Source: Scandinavium lactucae (GTDB lineage Bacteria; Pseudomonadota; Gammaproteobacteria; Enterobacterales; Enterobacteriaceae). From it: a stretch of DNA of 64,000 nt. This document shows, one piece after another, positions 52,997 to 61,984 of this stretch; the stretch's first letter is position 1; every line of letters starts with the position of its first letter. Below the pieces are notes generated by a model. That model did not search any database and was not told the DNA's origin. It saw only the letters and a list, made by a program, of their open reading frames with translations. Both the position numbers and the translations under genes were made by a program. Location: NCBI RefSeq assembly GCF_033843265.1, contig NZ_JAWXRD010000029.1:186001-250000 (forward strand), written 5' to 3'.

Positions 52997-53007
52997 ATCA
53001 TTCCTGA

Positions 53008-53028
53008 GATTGCCGGCCACCGGCAATC
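53008..53028 (+). terminator. Hairpin after the YfaZ-like gene
   Basis: A 9-bp perfect stem GATTGCCGG / CCGGCAATC with a three-base loop is followed by a pyrimidine-rich TCTTCTTC tract between two convergent genes. Confidence 0.65.
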
Positions 53029-53045
53029 TCTTCTTCTGCCCTTCT

Positions 53046-53444
53046 TCAGGCCGTGGCCTTCAGCGGTTTCAGCATTTCATTAATGGCCTTCAATCCGGCA
53101 ATATTCCCCTCTTTGCGATAGGTTTCATTCATCGCAGAGATCTGCTCGAGTTTTGATAATGCGGTAAAGACGCGGTGAGCATCACTCTTGGTATCGAAAA
53201 CTTCAGACGTTTTAACATCATCGCCCATATTCGTTTTTAGCGTGTATTGCAGTTCACTCAGCCGCGTGGCGTTTTCTTTATAACAATTATTCACGGCGGT
53301 GGTGTCGGCTGTGGGATTATTTTGCGCATGGACCACAGGCACCGGCATGTCCCGTATTTCATTGACGGTTGTTAAGGATGACGAACTGCTGCATGCAGTC
53401 AGCATGAGTATTCCCGTCAGGGTCACAACTTTGGATATTTTCAC
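53046..53444 (-). CDS. Small lipoprotein of unknown function
   Basis: A 132-residue predicted lipoprotein: signal 1-17 with lipobox LTAC and lipidated Cys18, followed by a serine-rich stretch. The residue after Cys is Ser, not Asp, so sorting to the outer membrane is expected. The rest is helical and charged, with a single further cysteine (NNCYKEN). I do not recognise a family. It converges on the YfaZ-like gene and may have its own promoter in the 120 bases before leuU's terminator. Confidence 0.75.
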   Translation of the reverse strand: MKISKVVTLTGILMLTACSSSSSLTTVNEIRDMPVPVVHAQNNPTADTTAVNNCYKENATRLSELQYTLKTNMGDDVKTSEVFDTKSDAHRVFTALSKLEQISAMNETYRKEGNIAGLKAINEMLKPLKATA

Positions 53445-53566
53445 GGTGGCTTCATTCCTGCGATAGGATGGAAAAATAGGCGAAGCCGACTTTATCCATT
53501 AATAACAGGAACCAACAGGAGAGTTTTGTTTAATAAAAAACTATGGGAAAGCCTAAGGGACAAAAA

Positions 53567-53591
53567 CAAAAAAAGACGTCTTTCGACGTCT
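53567..53591 (-). terminator. leuU terminator
   Basis: On the minus strand AGACGTC, a GAAA loop and GACGTCT are followed by seven T, 15 bases after the tRNA 3' end. Confidence 0.88.
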
Positions 53592-53605
53592 CTTTTCTGG
53601 AATAT

Positions 53606-53692
53606 TGGTACCGAGGATGGGACTCGAACCCACAAGCCCGTTAGGGCACTACCACCTCAAGGTAGCGTGTCTACCAATTCCACCACCTCGGT
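53606..53692 (-). tRNA. leuU: tRNA-Leu (GAG), leuU
   Basis: An 87-nt type II tRNA on the minus strand with ACCGAGG acceptor, anticodon loop CTTGAGG (anticodon GAG), a long variable arm (TGCCCTAACGGGCT), T-loop GGTTCGAGTCC and encoded CCA. It follows secG by nine bases and is expected to be co-transcribed with it, as in E. coli. Confidence 0.97.
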
Positions 53693-53701
53693 ACTGAAAA
53701 C

Positions 53702-54031
53702 TTAGTGCGGGATATCGCTGCTCGGCTGGACCGGTGCTGCTGGCTGAGTCTGCTCCGATTTCGGTGCAGTCAGGTTATCCCACTCGCTTCCTTTGCTGGT
53801 CTTGTTGGTATTGATGTTACCCAGAACCAGACTGATGACGAAGAACAGCGTTGCCAGAACTGCTGTCATGCGGGTCATGAAATTACCAGAACCACCTGAG
53901 CCAAACAGTGTAGCGGATGCGCCTGCTCCGAAGGAGGCTCCCATATCAGCGCCTTTACCTTGCTGCAGCATGATCAGACCAACGAGGCCAATCGCAACAA
54001 GAAGGAAAACGACCAGAAGAGCTTCGTACAT
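53702..54031 (-). CDS. secG: SecYEG translocon subunit SecG
   Basis: Small inner-membrane subunit that helps protein export by SecYEG-SecA. The ATG at 54031 gives 109 residues (110 in E. coli) beginning MYEALLVVFLLVAIGLVGLI. There are two transmembrane segments (about 1-22 and 52-72), with a Gly/Ser/Ala loop GASATLFGSGGSGNF between them and a polar tail. A longer frame has no support. It lies between glmM and leuU. Confidence 0.96.
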   Translation of the reverse strand: MYEALLVVFLLVAIGLVGLIMLQQGKGADMGASFGAGASATLFGSGGSGNFMTRMTAVLATLFFVISLVLGNINTNKTSKGSEWDNLTAPKSEQTQPAAPVQPSSDIPH

Positions 54032-54215
54032 AATCAACCTGTTCCTTGCGGTACTACCGCATACCAATTGCTTCAACCAATAAAGCGGGACTTTTTAATG
54101 TTTCCCACTGAAGCGGGTGTGAATACTAACCAAAGCGAATGGGGTTCGCAAGGGCAATTTTGATGCATTGTATCAAGTGCGGAAAAAAACAGCAAAAACG
54201 GAAATCCTGTTTAGC

Positions 54216-54241
54216 AAAAAGGCAGCAAAAGCTGCCTTTTT
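54216..54241. terminator. glmM terminator
   Basis: AAAAAGGCAGC, an AAAA loop and GCTGCCTTTTT form a symmetric terminator 18 bases past the glmM stop. The 228-bp gap to secG otherwise holds only promoter-like AT-rich sequence. Confidence 0.85.
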
Positions 54242-54259
54242 AAACAGTTAACGCGGCGA

Positions 54260-55597
54260 TTAAACCGCTTTCACCGCGTCGGCAATACGGTTGGCAAACG
54301 CCGTCACCTGAGCATCATCCTCGCCTTCAACCATGACGCGAATCAGCGGCTCGGTGCCTGATTTACGCAACAGCACGCGCCCACGATTGCCTAATGCCGC
54401 TTCCACTTCGGCGGTGATGCTTTTCACCGTTTCGTTTTCCAGTGGATTTTCTGCGCCATCGGTATAGCGAACGTTCACTAGTACCTGCGGGAACATTTTC
54501 ATACCGCTGCACAAGTCCTGTAGCGTCATATGATTACGAGCCATCGCCGCGACTACCTGCAATGCCGCCACAATGCCGTCCCCTGTGGTGGTTTTGTCGA
54601 GCAGGATAACGTGGCCGGAGTTTTCAGCCCCAATACGCCAGCCCTTTTCCTGCATCGCTTCCAGCACGTAGCGGTCGCCCACTTTCGCGCGGGTGAACGG
54701 AATACCCAGCTGTTTAAGCGCCACTTCCAGACCCATGTTGCTCATCAGGGTGCCAACGGCTCCCCCGCGAAGCTGGCCCTGACGCAGGCCTTCACGCGCA
54801 ATGATGTAGAGGATCTGATCGCCGTCGACTTTATTGCCTTCATGGTCAACCATGATGACGCGGTCGCCGTCGCCGTCAAACGCGATTCCCAGATGTGCTT
54901 TTTCCGCCAGCACACGTGCCTGCAGAGCGCGGACGTCAGTAGCGCCAACTTCTTCATTGATGTTCAGACCGTTGGGCTCACAGCCGATGGCAATCACTTT
55001 TGCACCGAGTTCGCGGAACACATTCGGCGCAATGTGGTAAGTCGCCCCGTTCGCACAGTCGACCACAATTTTCAGCTCGTTGAGGTTTAACTCATTCGGA
55101 AACGTCGCTTTACAGAATTCGATATAGCGACCTGCGGCATCAACGATGCGGCTGGCTTTACCGAGCTGCGCTGAATCAACGCAGGTTATCTCTTTTTCCA
55201 GTTCCGCCTCGATAGCTTCCTCGACCGCATCCGGCAGCTTGGTGCCTTCGATGGAGAAGAATTTAATGCCATTGTCGTAGAACGGGTTATGGGATGCGGA
55301 AATCACGATCCCAGCTTCAGCACGGAAAGTGCGGGTCAGATAAGCCACCGCCGGGGTTGGCATTGGTCCAGTGAAGGATGCAGAAAGTCCTGCTGCCGCC
55401 AGACCCGCTTCAAGCGCTGATTCCAGCATGTACCCGGAAATACGCGTGTCTTTACCGATGATCACTTTGCGTGAGCCGTGACGAGCCAGCACTTTACCGG
55501 CTGCAAAACCGAGCTTGAGCACAAAATCAGGGGTGATTGGGCTATCGCCCACGCGACCGCGAATGCCGTCGGTGCCAAAATATTTACGGTTACTCAT
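54260..55597 (-). CDS. glmM: Phosphoglucosamine mutase GlmM
   Basis: Interconverts glucosamine 6-phosphate and glucosamine 1-phosphate on the path to UDP-GlcNAc. The 445 residues equal E. coli GlmM. The active phosphoserine lies in GIVISASHNPFYDNG (about residue 102). The metal loop is DGDGDR and the phosphate-binding motif is RKSGTEPLIRVM. The start at 55597 overlaps folP's 3' end by eight bases, so the two are coupled. Confidence 0.97.
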   Translation of the reverse strand: MSNRKYFGTDGIRGRVGDSPITPDFVLKLGFAAGKVLARHGSRKVIIGKDTRISGYMLESALEAGLAAAGLSASFTGPMPTPAVAYLTRTFRAEAGIVISASHNPFYDNGIKFFSIEGTKLPDAVEEAIEAELEKEITCVDSAQLGKASRIVDAAGRYIEFCKATFPNELNLNELKIVVDCANGATYHIAPNVFRELGAKVIAIGCEPNGLNINEEVGATDVRALQARVLAEKAHLGIAFDGDGDRVIMVDHEGNKVDGDQILYIIAREGLRQGQLRGGAVGTLMSNMGLEVALKQLGIPFTRAKVGDRYVLEAMQEKGWRIGAENSGHVILLDKTTTGDGIVAALQVVAAMARNHMTLQDLCSGMKMFPQVLVNVRYTDGAENPLENETVKSITAEVEAALGNRGRVLLRKSGTEPLIRVMVEGEDDAQVTAFANRIADAVKAV

Positions 55598-56438
55598 AGC
55601 GTTTGTTTTCCTTTGCAGCAAGGGTGGCTTCGACCACACGCATCGCCTCAACTGTCTCTTTCACGTCGTGAACGCGAATAATATGTGCCCCCTGCATCGC
55701 TGCTATCACTGCGCAGGCCAGACTGCCACTAAGACGTTCTGATGGCCCGACATTCAGCAACTGCCCAATCATCGTTTTTCTCGACATTCCCACCAACAGC
55801 GGCAGGTCGAAATGATGAAACTCTGACAAACGTGCAAGGAGTGCGTAATTGTGGGAGAGATTTTTACCGAAACCGAATCCCGGGTCGAGCAACAATTTGT
55901 CTTTTGTGATACCCGCAGCTTCACAGCGCGCAATTTGCTCATAAAAGTAGCGATTCACATCCGCAAAGACGTCGGCATACTTAGGCGCGTCCTGCATGTT
56001 TCGTGGTTCGCCCTGCATGTGCATCAGACAGACCGGCAAGCCCGTTTCTGCTGCCGCCTCCAGTGCGCCCGGCTCGGTCAGGGAACGAATGTCATTAATG
56101 ATATGCGCCCCGACCCGCGCCGACTCACGAATAACTTCAGGCTTAGAGGTATCAACCGAAATCCATACCTCAAAGCGCTGGGCGATGGCTTCAATCACCG
56201 GGATAACGCGGGAAAGCTCTTCGTCCACGCTCACTTCAGACGCCCCCGGACGCGTCGACTCGCCGCCAACGTCCACAATAGTGGCCCCGGCATTGATCAT
56301 CAGATTGGCATGTTTTACCGCCTCAACCAGCGTGTTGTGCGTCCCGCCGTCCGAAAAAGAGTCCGGGGTGACGTTCAGGATGCCCATCACGTGCGGATAA
56401 GCGAGGTCGAGTGTGGTGCCCTGGGCGAAGAGTTTCAT
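55590..56438 (-). CDS. folP: Dihydropteroate synthase FolP
   Basis: Condenses p-aminobenzoate with dihydropterin pyrophosphate in folate synthesis; the target of sulfonamides. The 282 residues show the TIM-barrel motifs MGILNVTPDSFSDGG, DVGGESTRPGA, INDIRSL and LLLDPGFGFGK, all of wild-type appearance. I see no insertion near the known sulfonamide-resistance positions, but cannot judge single substitutions without alignment. It follows ftsH and overlaps glmM. Confidence 0.97.
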   Translation of the reverse strand: MKLFAQGTTLDLAYPHVMGILNVTPDSFSDGGTHNTLVEAVKHANLMINAGATIVDVGGESTRPGASEVSVDEELSRVIPVIEAIAQRFEVWISVDTSKPEVIRESARVGAHIINDIRSLTEPGALEAAAETGLPVCLMHMQGEPRNMQDAPKYADVFADVNRYFYEQIARCEAAGITKDKLLLDPGFGFGKNLSHNYALLARLSEFHHFDLPLLVGMSRKTMIGQLLNVGPSERLSGSLACAVIAAMQGAHIIRVHDVKETVEAMRVVEATLAAKENKRYE

Positions 56439-56475
56439 GAAGAATCCCTGGTATGGTTAAAAAGTTAGCAAAATA

Positions 56476-56507
56476 AAAAAACCCCGGAGCAGCAGCCCCA
56501 GGGTTTT
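56476..56507 (-). terminator. Hairpin after ftsH
   Basis: On the minus strand AAACCCTGGGG and CTCCGGGGTTT can pair around a GCTGCTG loop, followed by seven T. It lies between ftsH and folP, so folP may depend partly on read-through. Confidence 0.7.
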
Positions 56508-56539
56508 CAGTTAACGCAGCGTCATCAACAACGGATAAC

Positions 56540-58474
56540 TTATTTGTCGCCCAACTGCTCTGACATGGTGTTGCCCGGGTTCGGCGTACGCGGCTCATCG
56601 ACCGGACGCGGAGCACGTGGGGTGCCATTGCTATCAGAGTTATTGGACGCGCCTGGATCTTCCCAGCCCGCTGGCGGGCGAACATCACGGCGAGCCATCA
56701 GATCATCAATCTGCGGCGCATCGATGGTCTCATATTTCATGAGCGCATCTTTCATCGAGTGCAGGATGTCCAGGTTGTCGTTCAGGATTTGACGGGCACG
56801 AGCGTAGTTACGTTCGATAAGCGCCTTCACTTCCTGGTCGATGATACGCGCCGTTTCATCGGACATATGTTTGGCTTTAGCCACCGAACGACCAAGGAAC
56901 ACTTCGCCCTCTTCTTCCGCATACAGCAGCGGACCGAGTTTGTCGGAGAAGCCCCACTGGGTGACCATGTTACGCGCCAGGTTAGTCGCAACTTTAATAT
57001 CGTTGGACGCACCGGTAGAAACATGTTCCACACCGTAGATGATTTCTTCAGCCAGACGACCGCCGTACAGCGTAGAGATTTGACTCTCCAGCTTCTGACG
57101 GCTGGCGCTGATTGCATCGCCTTCTGGCAGGAAGAAGGTCACACCCAATGCACGACCGCGTGGAATAATCGTCACTTTATGCACCGGATCGTGTTCCGGT
57201 ACCAGGCGGCCGATAATCGCGTGGCCGGCTTCATGGTAAGCCGTCGACTCTTTCTGCGCTTCGGTCATCACCATGGAGCGACGTTCCGCACCCATCATGA
57301 TTTTATCTTTCGCTTTCTCGAACTCAACCATCGACACCACCCGCTTGTTACCGCGAGCGGCGAACAGAGCAGCTTCGTTGACGAGGTTCGCCAGGTCTGC
57401 ACCAGAGAAACCAGGTGTACCACGCGCGATAATTGCCGCGTCGATATCGGGTGCCAGCGGTACGCGACGCATGTGCACTTTAAGGATCTGCTCACGACCA
57501 CGAACGTCTGGCAGACCGACCACAACCTGACGGTCGAAACGGCCTGGACGCAGCAGCGCTGGGTCAAGAACGTCTGGACGGTTGGTTGCTGCAATCACGA
57601 TGATGCCTTCATTGCCTTCGAAGCCATCCATCTCGACCAGCATCTGGTTCAGCGTCTGCTCACGTTCATCGTGACCACCGCCCAGACCTGCACCACGTTG
57701 GCGGCCTACGGCGTCGATTTCATCGATGAAGATAATGCACGGTGCGGCTTTCTTGGCCTGCTCGAACATGTCACGCACACGAGATGCACCAACACCCACG
57801 AACATTTCCACGAAGTCAGAACCGGAAATAGTGAAGAAAGGCACTTTCGCTTCACCGGCGATAGCTTTCGCCAGCAGCGTTTTACCGGTACCCGGCGGGC
57901 CCACCATCAGAACGCCTTTTGGTATTTTACCGCCCAGCTTCTGGAAACGGCTCGGCTCACGCAGGTATTCAACCAGTTCAGCCACTTCTTCTTTCGCTTC
58001 GTCGCAGCCTGCAACGTCAGCAAACGTGGTTTTAATCTGGTCTTCGGTCAACATGCGCGCTTTGCTCTTACCAAACGACATGGCACCTTTACCACCACCG
58101 CCCTGCATCTGACGCATGAAGAAGATCCAGACCCCAATCAGCAGAAGCATCGGGAACCAGGAAATGAAGATAGAAGCCAGCAGGCTTGGTTCTTCAGGCG
58201 GTTCACCAACGACTTTCACGTTTTTGGTCAGCAGGTTATCAAGCAGCTTAGGATCGTTAACCGGAATATAAGTCGTGTAACGGTTACTATCTTTCTTGGT
58301 AACGTTGATCTCACGTCCGTTGATACGCGCTTCGCGAACCTGGTCCTGATTGACCTCTTGCAGGAAGGTAGAGTAATCCACCTTACGGCCATTTGACTCG
58401 CTGGGCCCAAAGCTCTGGAACACTGACATCAATACGACTGCGATGACCAGCCAGAGTATTAGGTTTTTCGCCAT
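56540..58474 (-). CDS. ftsH: ATP-dependent zinc metalloprotease FtsH
   Basis: Membrane-bound AAA+ protease that degrades LpxC, sigma-32, SecY and other substrates. The ATG at 58474 gives 644 residues as in E. coli; a TTG three codons upstream (647 residues) has AAGAGG before it and cannot be excluded. Two transmembrane helices (about 5-24 and 96-118) precede the AAA domain with GPPGTGKT and IFIDEIDAVGRQRG, and the protease domain with zinc motif HEAGH. It follows rlmE, the heat-shock operon layout of E. coli. Confidence 0.97.
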   Translation of the reverse strand: MAKNLILWLVIAVVLMSVFQSFGPSESNGRKVDYSTFLQEVNQDQVREARINGREINVTKKDSNRYTTYIPVNDPKLLDNLLTKNVKVVGEPPEEPSLLASIFISWFPMLLLIGVWIFFMRQMQGGGGKGAMSFGKSKARMLTEDQIKTTFADVAGCDEAKEEVAELVEYLREPSRFQKLGGKIPKGVLMVGPPGTGKTLLAKAIAGEAKVPFFTISGSDFVEMFVGVGASRVRDMFEQAKKAAPCIIFIDEIDAVGRQRGAGLGGGHDEREQTLNQMLVEMDGFEGNEGIIVIAATNRPDVLDPALLRPGRFDRQVVVGLPDVRGREQILKVHMRRVPLAPDIDAAIIARGTPGFSGADLANLVNEAALFAARGNKRVVSMVEFEKAKDKIMMGAERRSMVMTEAQKESTAYHEAGHAIIGRLVPEHDPVHKVTIIPRGRALGVTFFLPEGDAISASRQKLESQISTLYGGRLAEEIIYGVEHVSTGASNDIKVATNLARNMVTQWGFSDKLGPLLYAEEEGEVFLGRSVAKAKHMSDETARIIDQEVKALIERNYARARQILNDNLDILHSMKDALMKYETIDAPQIDDLMARRDVRPPAGWEDPGASNNSDSNGTPRAPRPVDEPRTPNPGNTMSEQLGDK

Positions 58475-58588
58475 GTCACTCAAGGGATTAACCTCTTATT
58501 ACAACTGTGTTAATAACAGCGTCAGGTTACTATACATCCGACACATTTCATACCGCCGCCGTACCGGCATAGGCTTAAAATGGTCGGG

Positions 58589-59218
58589 TTATGGTTTTCG
58601 CCCGGTCGCTACAATGTACACTTCACGCGAACGTGCGCGTGAAGAGCCCGGCTTACGAACTCTAACTGTCGTAAACAGGGAGCGAATTTCCTTAAGGTAC
58701 TCCTCGAAACCTTCGCCCTGAAACACCTTCACTAAAAAACTGCCGCCTGGTGCCAACACATCTCGGCACATCTCAAGCGCCAGCTCCACCAGATACATGG
58801 CACGGGGAATATCCACCGCTGGTGTTCCGCACATGTTTGGAGCCATATCGGACATGACAACCTGGACTTTACTGTCACCTACACGTTCAAGTAACGCTTT
58901 CAGGACTAATTCATCACGAAAATCGCCTTGAAGGAAGTCCACACCAACGATTGGATCCATCGGTAAAAGATCGCAAGCGATGATGCGGCCTGCGCCCCCG
59001 ATCTGTGTCACCGCATATTGTGACCATCCGCCGGGTGCTGCACCGAGATCGACTACCGTCATTCCCGGCTTAAAAAGTTTGTCACTTTGCTGTATTTCAT
59101 CAAGTTTAAACCAGGCACGGGAACGTAACCCCTTTTTCTGTGCCTGGAGAACATATTTATCGCTAAAGTGTTCCTGGAGCCAACGACTTGAGCTGGCAGA
59201 ACGCTTTTTACCTGTCAT
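58589..59218 (-). CDS. rlmE: 23S rRNA 2'-O-ribose methyltransferase RlmE
   Basis: Heat-shock methyltransferase that modifies U2552 in the ribosomal A-loop. The 209 residues equal E. coli RlmE (RrmJ). The SAM motif is VVDLGAAPGGWSQYA, and the catalytic Lys-Asp-Lys-Glu set can be placed in RSRAWFKLDEI, MSDMAPNMCG, FLVKVFQGEG and SRARSREVY. It is divergent from yhbY and upstream of ftsH. Confidence 0.96.
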   Translation of the reverse strand: MTGKKRSASSSRWLQEHFSDKYVLQAQKKGLRSRAWFKLDEIQQSDKLFKPGMTVVDLGAAPGGWSQYAVTQIGGAGRIIACDLLPMDPIVGVDFLQGDFRDELVLKALLERVGDSKVQVVMSDMAPNMCGTPAVDIPRAMYLVELALEMCRDVLAPGGSFLVKVFQGEGFEEYLKEIRSLFTTVRVRKPGSSRARSREVYIVATGRKP

Positions 59219-59343
59219 TTAACATTCCCATCGGGGCAGACCATCATAGTCGGCTGCATAAATTTTAACGGCCGATTTGGCGATAGTTGAGAGATGGCGG
59301 TAGAATGAACCGTTTTCAATCCCAACGTAAGCAAAAATATACG

Positions 59344-59637
59344 ATGAATCTGAGTACTAAACAAAAACAGCACCTGAAAGGTCTGGCACATCCGCTCAAG
59401 CCGGTAGTTATGCTTGGCAATAATGGTTTGACCGAAGGGGTACTGGCCGAGATTGAACAAGCGTTGCAGCACCACGAACTCATCAAGGTGAAAATCGCCT
59501 CGGAAGATCGCGAGACTAAAGTCCTTATCGTGGAAGCTATCGTTCGCGAAACCGGCGCCTGTAATGTACAGGTCATCGGTAAAATGCTTGTTCTGTATCG
59601 CCCAACAGCAGAGCGTAAAATCTCGCTGCCACGTTAA
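59344..59637 (+). CDS. yhbY: CRM-domain ribosome assembly protein YhbY
   Basis: RNA-binding protein of the CRM family associated with pre-50S particles, 97 residues from the ATG at 59344, as in E. coli. The GNNGLTEGVLAEIEQAL segment carries the family GxxG loop. A longer frame from 59287 has no conserved extension. It is followed by a strong terminator shared with the convergent greA. Confidence 0.95.
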   Translation: MNLSTKQKQHLKGLAHPLKPVVMLGNNGLTEGVLAEIEQALQHHELIKVKIASEDRETKVLIVEAIVRETGACNVQVIGKMLVLYRPTAERKISLPR

Positions 59638-59722
59638 GAGTAACCTGAATTGAACACATTTGATGTGTAAAACGAGGGGTTTCGCGGGCAGGTGAGCAAA
59701 ATGCCACGCTCTTAACGTTGAT

Positions 59723-59746
59723 AAAAGGCCGCTATGCGGCCTTTTT
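59723..59746. terminator. Bidirectional terminator between yhbY and greA
   Basis: AAAAGGCCGC, a TAT loop and GCGGCCTTTT form a perfect 10-bp stem with A and T flanks suited to both directions. Confidence 0.9.
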
Positions 59747-59776
59747 CTTATCTTTACATTCTGTCAACAAGCAGGA

Positions 59777-60253
59777 TTAGAGATAATCCACTTTGATGAT
59801 TTCATATTCCACTTCGCCGCCGGGCGTTTGGATAGTCACCACATCGTCTTGTTCTTTGCCGATCAGGCCACGGGCGATAGGTGAATTCACAGAAATGAGA
59901 TTCTGCTTAAAATCAGCCTCATCATCGCCCACAATGCGCCAGCTTGTCTCTTCGTCGTTATCCAGATTCAGCACCTGTACGGTGGCACCAAAAATGACCC
60001 GACCCGTCTTCGGCATTTTGCTGATGTCGATAACCTGAGCATTAGACAGCTTCGCTTCGATATCCTTGATACGGCCTTCGCAGAAACCCTGCTGCTCGCG
60101 GGCGGCATGATATTCTGCATTCTCTTTCAGATCGCCATGTTCACGGGCATCGGCAATCGCCGCAATGATTTCAGGGCGACGAACGGATTTCAGGTACTCC
60201 AGTTCTTCGCGCAGTTTTTCAGCACCACGTAAGGTCATCGGAATAGCTTGCAT
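59777..60253 (-). CDS. greA: Transcription elongation factor GreA
   Basis: Rescues backtracked RNA polymerase by stimulating transcript cleavage. The 158 residues match E. coli: an N-terminal coiled-coil (about 1-75), with MTLRGAEKLREELEYLKSVRRPEI and the tip acidic residues in NAEYHAAREQQGF, followed by an FKBP-like C-terminal domain. It is divergent from dacB. The 248-bp gap contains the greA leader; in E. coli this leader yields the small RNA GraL, for which I saw no clear terminator hairpin here. Confidence 0.97.
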   Translation of the reverse strand: MQAIPMTLRGAEKLREELEYLKSVRRPEIIAAIADAREHGDLKENAEYHAAREQQGFCEGRIKDIEAKLSNAQVIDISKMPKTGRVIFGATVQVLNLDNDEETSWRIVGDDEADFKQNLISVNSPIARGLIGKEQDDVVTIQTPGGEVEYEIIKVDYL

Positions 60254-60501
60254 GAGTTATACCTCTTCATCATTCCTTCAGGCACAGCAAGCGCTGCAGA
60301 CCTGCACTTCCCTCTGTTCTCCATGAGAGAGCCAGAAGTTAAGCAAAAAGAAAACTGACCCGGAACAAAATTTCCAGGCCAGCGGCAATTTTTCTGTTTG
60401 ATGCGTATTTTACCCTGAAAGTTCACTATGGGTCACCGTTTACTTTACAGGGCGATGCGCCGTAGTATGGCTGTTTGATTCCAGGTTGTTAGCGCGAGAT
60501 T

Positions 60502-61935
60502 ATGCGATTTTCCAGATTTATCATCGGATTGACCAGCAGTTTAGCTTTTAGCGTCCAGGCAGCGAACGTAGATGAGTATGTCACTCAGCTCCCGGCTGGC
60601 GCGAATCTAGCCCTCATGGTTCAGAAAATCGGTGCCAAGGCACCAGAGATTGATTATCACAGCCAGCAGATGGCTTTGCCGGCCAGTACCCAAAAGGTCA
60701 TAACCGCCCTCGCGGCGTTACTCCAGCTGGGTCCCGATTTTCGCTTCACCACAACACTGGAAAGTAAAGGTAGCGTTGATAATGGCATTCTAAAAGGTGA
60801 CCTTATTGCACGATTTGGCGGCGATCCGACGCTAAAACGTCAGGATATTCGCAATATGATCGCCGTTCTGAAGAAGTCGGGCGTGCAGCAAATCGACGGT
60901 AATGTGCTGATTGATACCTCAGTTTTCGCGAGCCATGACAAAGCGCCCGGCTGGCCTTGGAATGATTTGACGCAATGCTTCAGTGCCCCGCCTTCTGCTG
61001 CCATTATCGATCGTAACTGCTTCTCGATTTCACTCTACAGCGCGCCAAAACCTGGCGATCTGGCGTTTATTCGCGTCGCATCATATTACCCGGTGACCAT
61101 GTTTAGTCAGGTCCGAACCCTGCCCAAGGGGTCCGGTGAAGCGCAGTATTGTGAGCTGGACGTGGTGCCAGGCGATTTAAATCGCTACACCCTGACTGGG
61201 TGCCTGCCACAGCGCTCAGAACCCCTCCCGCTGGCGTTTGCGATTCAGGATGGGGCCAGTTACGCCGGGGCGATCATTAAGAGCGAGCTGAAACAGGCCG
61301 GGATCACCTATTCCGGTACCTTGCTGCGCCAGACACTGACCAACGATCCGGGCACGGTGATCGCCAGCAAGCAGTCAGCGCCCCTGCACGATCTGCTGAA
61401 GATTATGCTGAAAAAATCGGACAACATGATTGCCGATACGGTGTTCCGCACCATTGGCCATGCACGCTTTGGCGTACCCGGCACCTGGCGTGCGGGTTCA
61501 GATGCCGTGCGCCAGATTTTACGTCAGCAGGCGGGTGTCGATTTGGGTAACACCATTATTGCCGATGGCTCCGGCCTGTCGCGTCACAATCTGCTGGCAC
61601 CGGCCACCATGATGCAGGTGTTGCAGTACATCGCGCAGCACGATACCGAACTTAACTTCATCTCAATGTTACCGCTGGCGGGCTATGACGGCTCTCTGCA
61701 GTACCGTGCTGGCCTGCATCAGGCTGGTGTTGACGGGAAGGTGTCGGCGAAGACCGGCTCGTTACAAGGGGTGTATAACCTCGCAGGCTTTATTACCACG
61801 GCCAGCGGGCAGCGTATGGCCTTTGTGCAATATCTGTCGGGCTATGCCGTGGAGCCTGCCGATCAGCGCAACCGCCGCATTCCGTTGGTGCGCTTCGAAA
61901 GCCGGTTGTACAAAGATATTTACCAGAACAACTGA
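60502..61935 (+). CDS. dacB: D-alanyl-D-alanine carboxypeptidase/endopeptidase PBP4 (DacB)
   Basis: Periplasmic low-molecular-mass penicillin-binding protein that trims and opens peptidoglycan cross-links. The 477 residues equal E. coli PBP4. A signal peptide (1-20) precedes the class C-type transpeptidase fold with STQK (nucleophile Ser62), SDN in KKSDNMIADT and KTG in VSAKTGSLQG. Loss of PBP4 is a known route to AmpC induction in species with ampR-ampC. This genome has that system 45 kb away, so the intact reading frame is noteworthy. Confidence 0.97.
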   Translation: MRFSRFIIGLTSSLAFSVQAANVDEYVTQLPAGANLALMVQKIGAKAPEIDYHSQQMALPASTQKVITALAALLQLGPDFRFTTTLESKGSVDNGILKGDLIARFGGDPTLKRQDIRNMIAVLKKSGVQQIDGNVLIDTSVFASHDKAPGWPWNDLTQCFSAPPSAAIIDRNCFSISLYSAPKPGDLAFIRVASYYPVTMFSQVRTLPKGSGEAQYCELDVVPGDLNRYTLTGCLPQRSEPLPLAFAIQDGASYAGAIIKSELKQAGITYSGTLLRQTLTNDPGTVIASKQSAPLHDLLKIMLKKSDNMIADTVFRTIGHARFGVPGTWRAGSDAVRQILRQQAGVDLGNTIIADGSGLSRHNLLAPATMMQVLQYIAQHDTELNFISMLPLAGYDGSLQYRAGLHQAGVDGKVSAKTGSLQGVYNLAGFITTASGQRMAFVQYLSGYAVEPADQRNRRIPLVRFESRLYKDIYQNN

Positions 61936-61940
61936 TACGA

Positions 61941-61966
61941 AAAAGGCTCCCGATGGGAGCCTTTCT
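61941..61966 (+). terminator. dacB terminator
   Basis: GGCTCCC, a GAT loop and GGGAGCC are followed by TTTCTT, nine bases after the dacB stop, in the convergent gap with obgE. Confidence 0.88.
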
Positions 61967-61984
61967 TAACTGCAGAACAGCGAC

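Noticed and set aside
56759..58396. A 545-codon plus-strand frame antisense to ftsH
   Set aside because: It lies wholly opposite a highly conserved gene. Its His/Thr/Phe-rich composition is what the complement of biased codons gives.
60254..60501. GraL small RNA in the greA leader
   Set aside because: E. coli encodes GraL here, but I could not see the terminator hairpin that defines it, so I did not annotate it.
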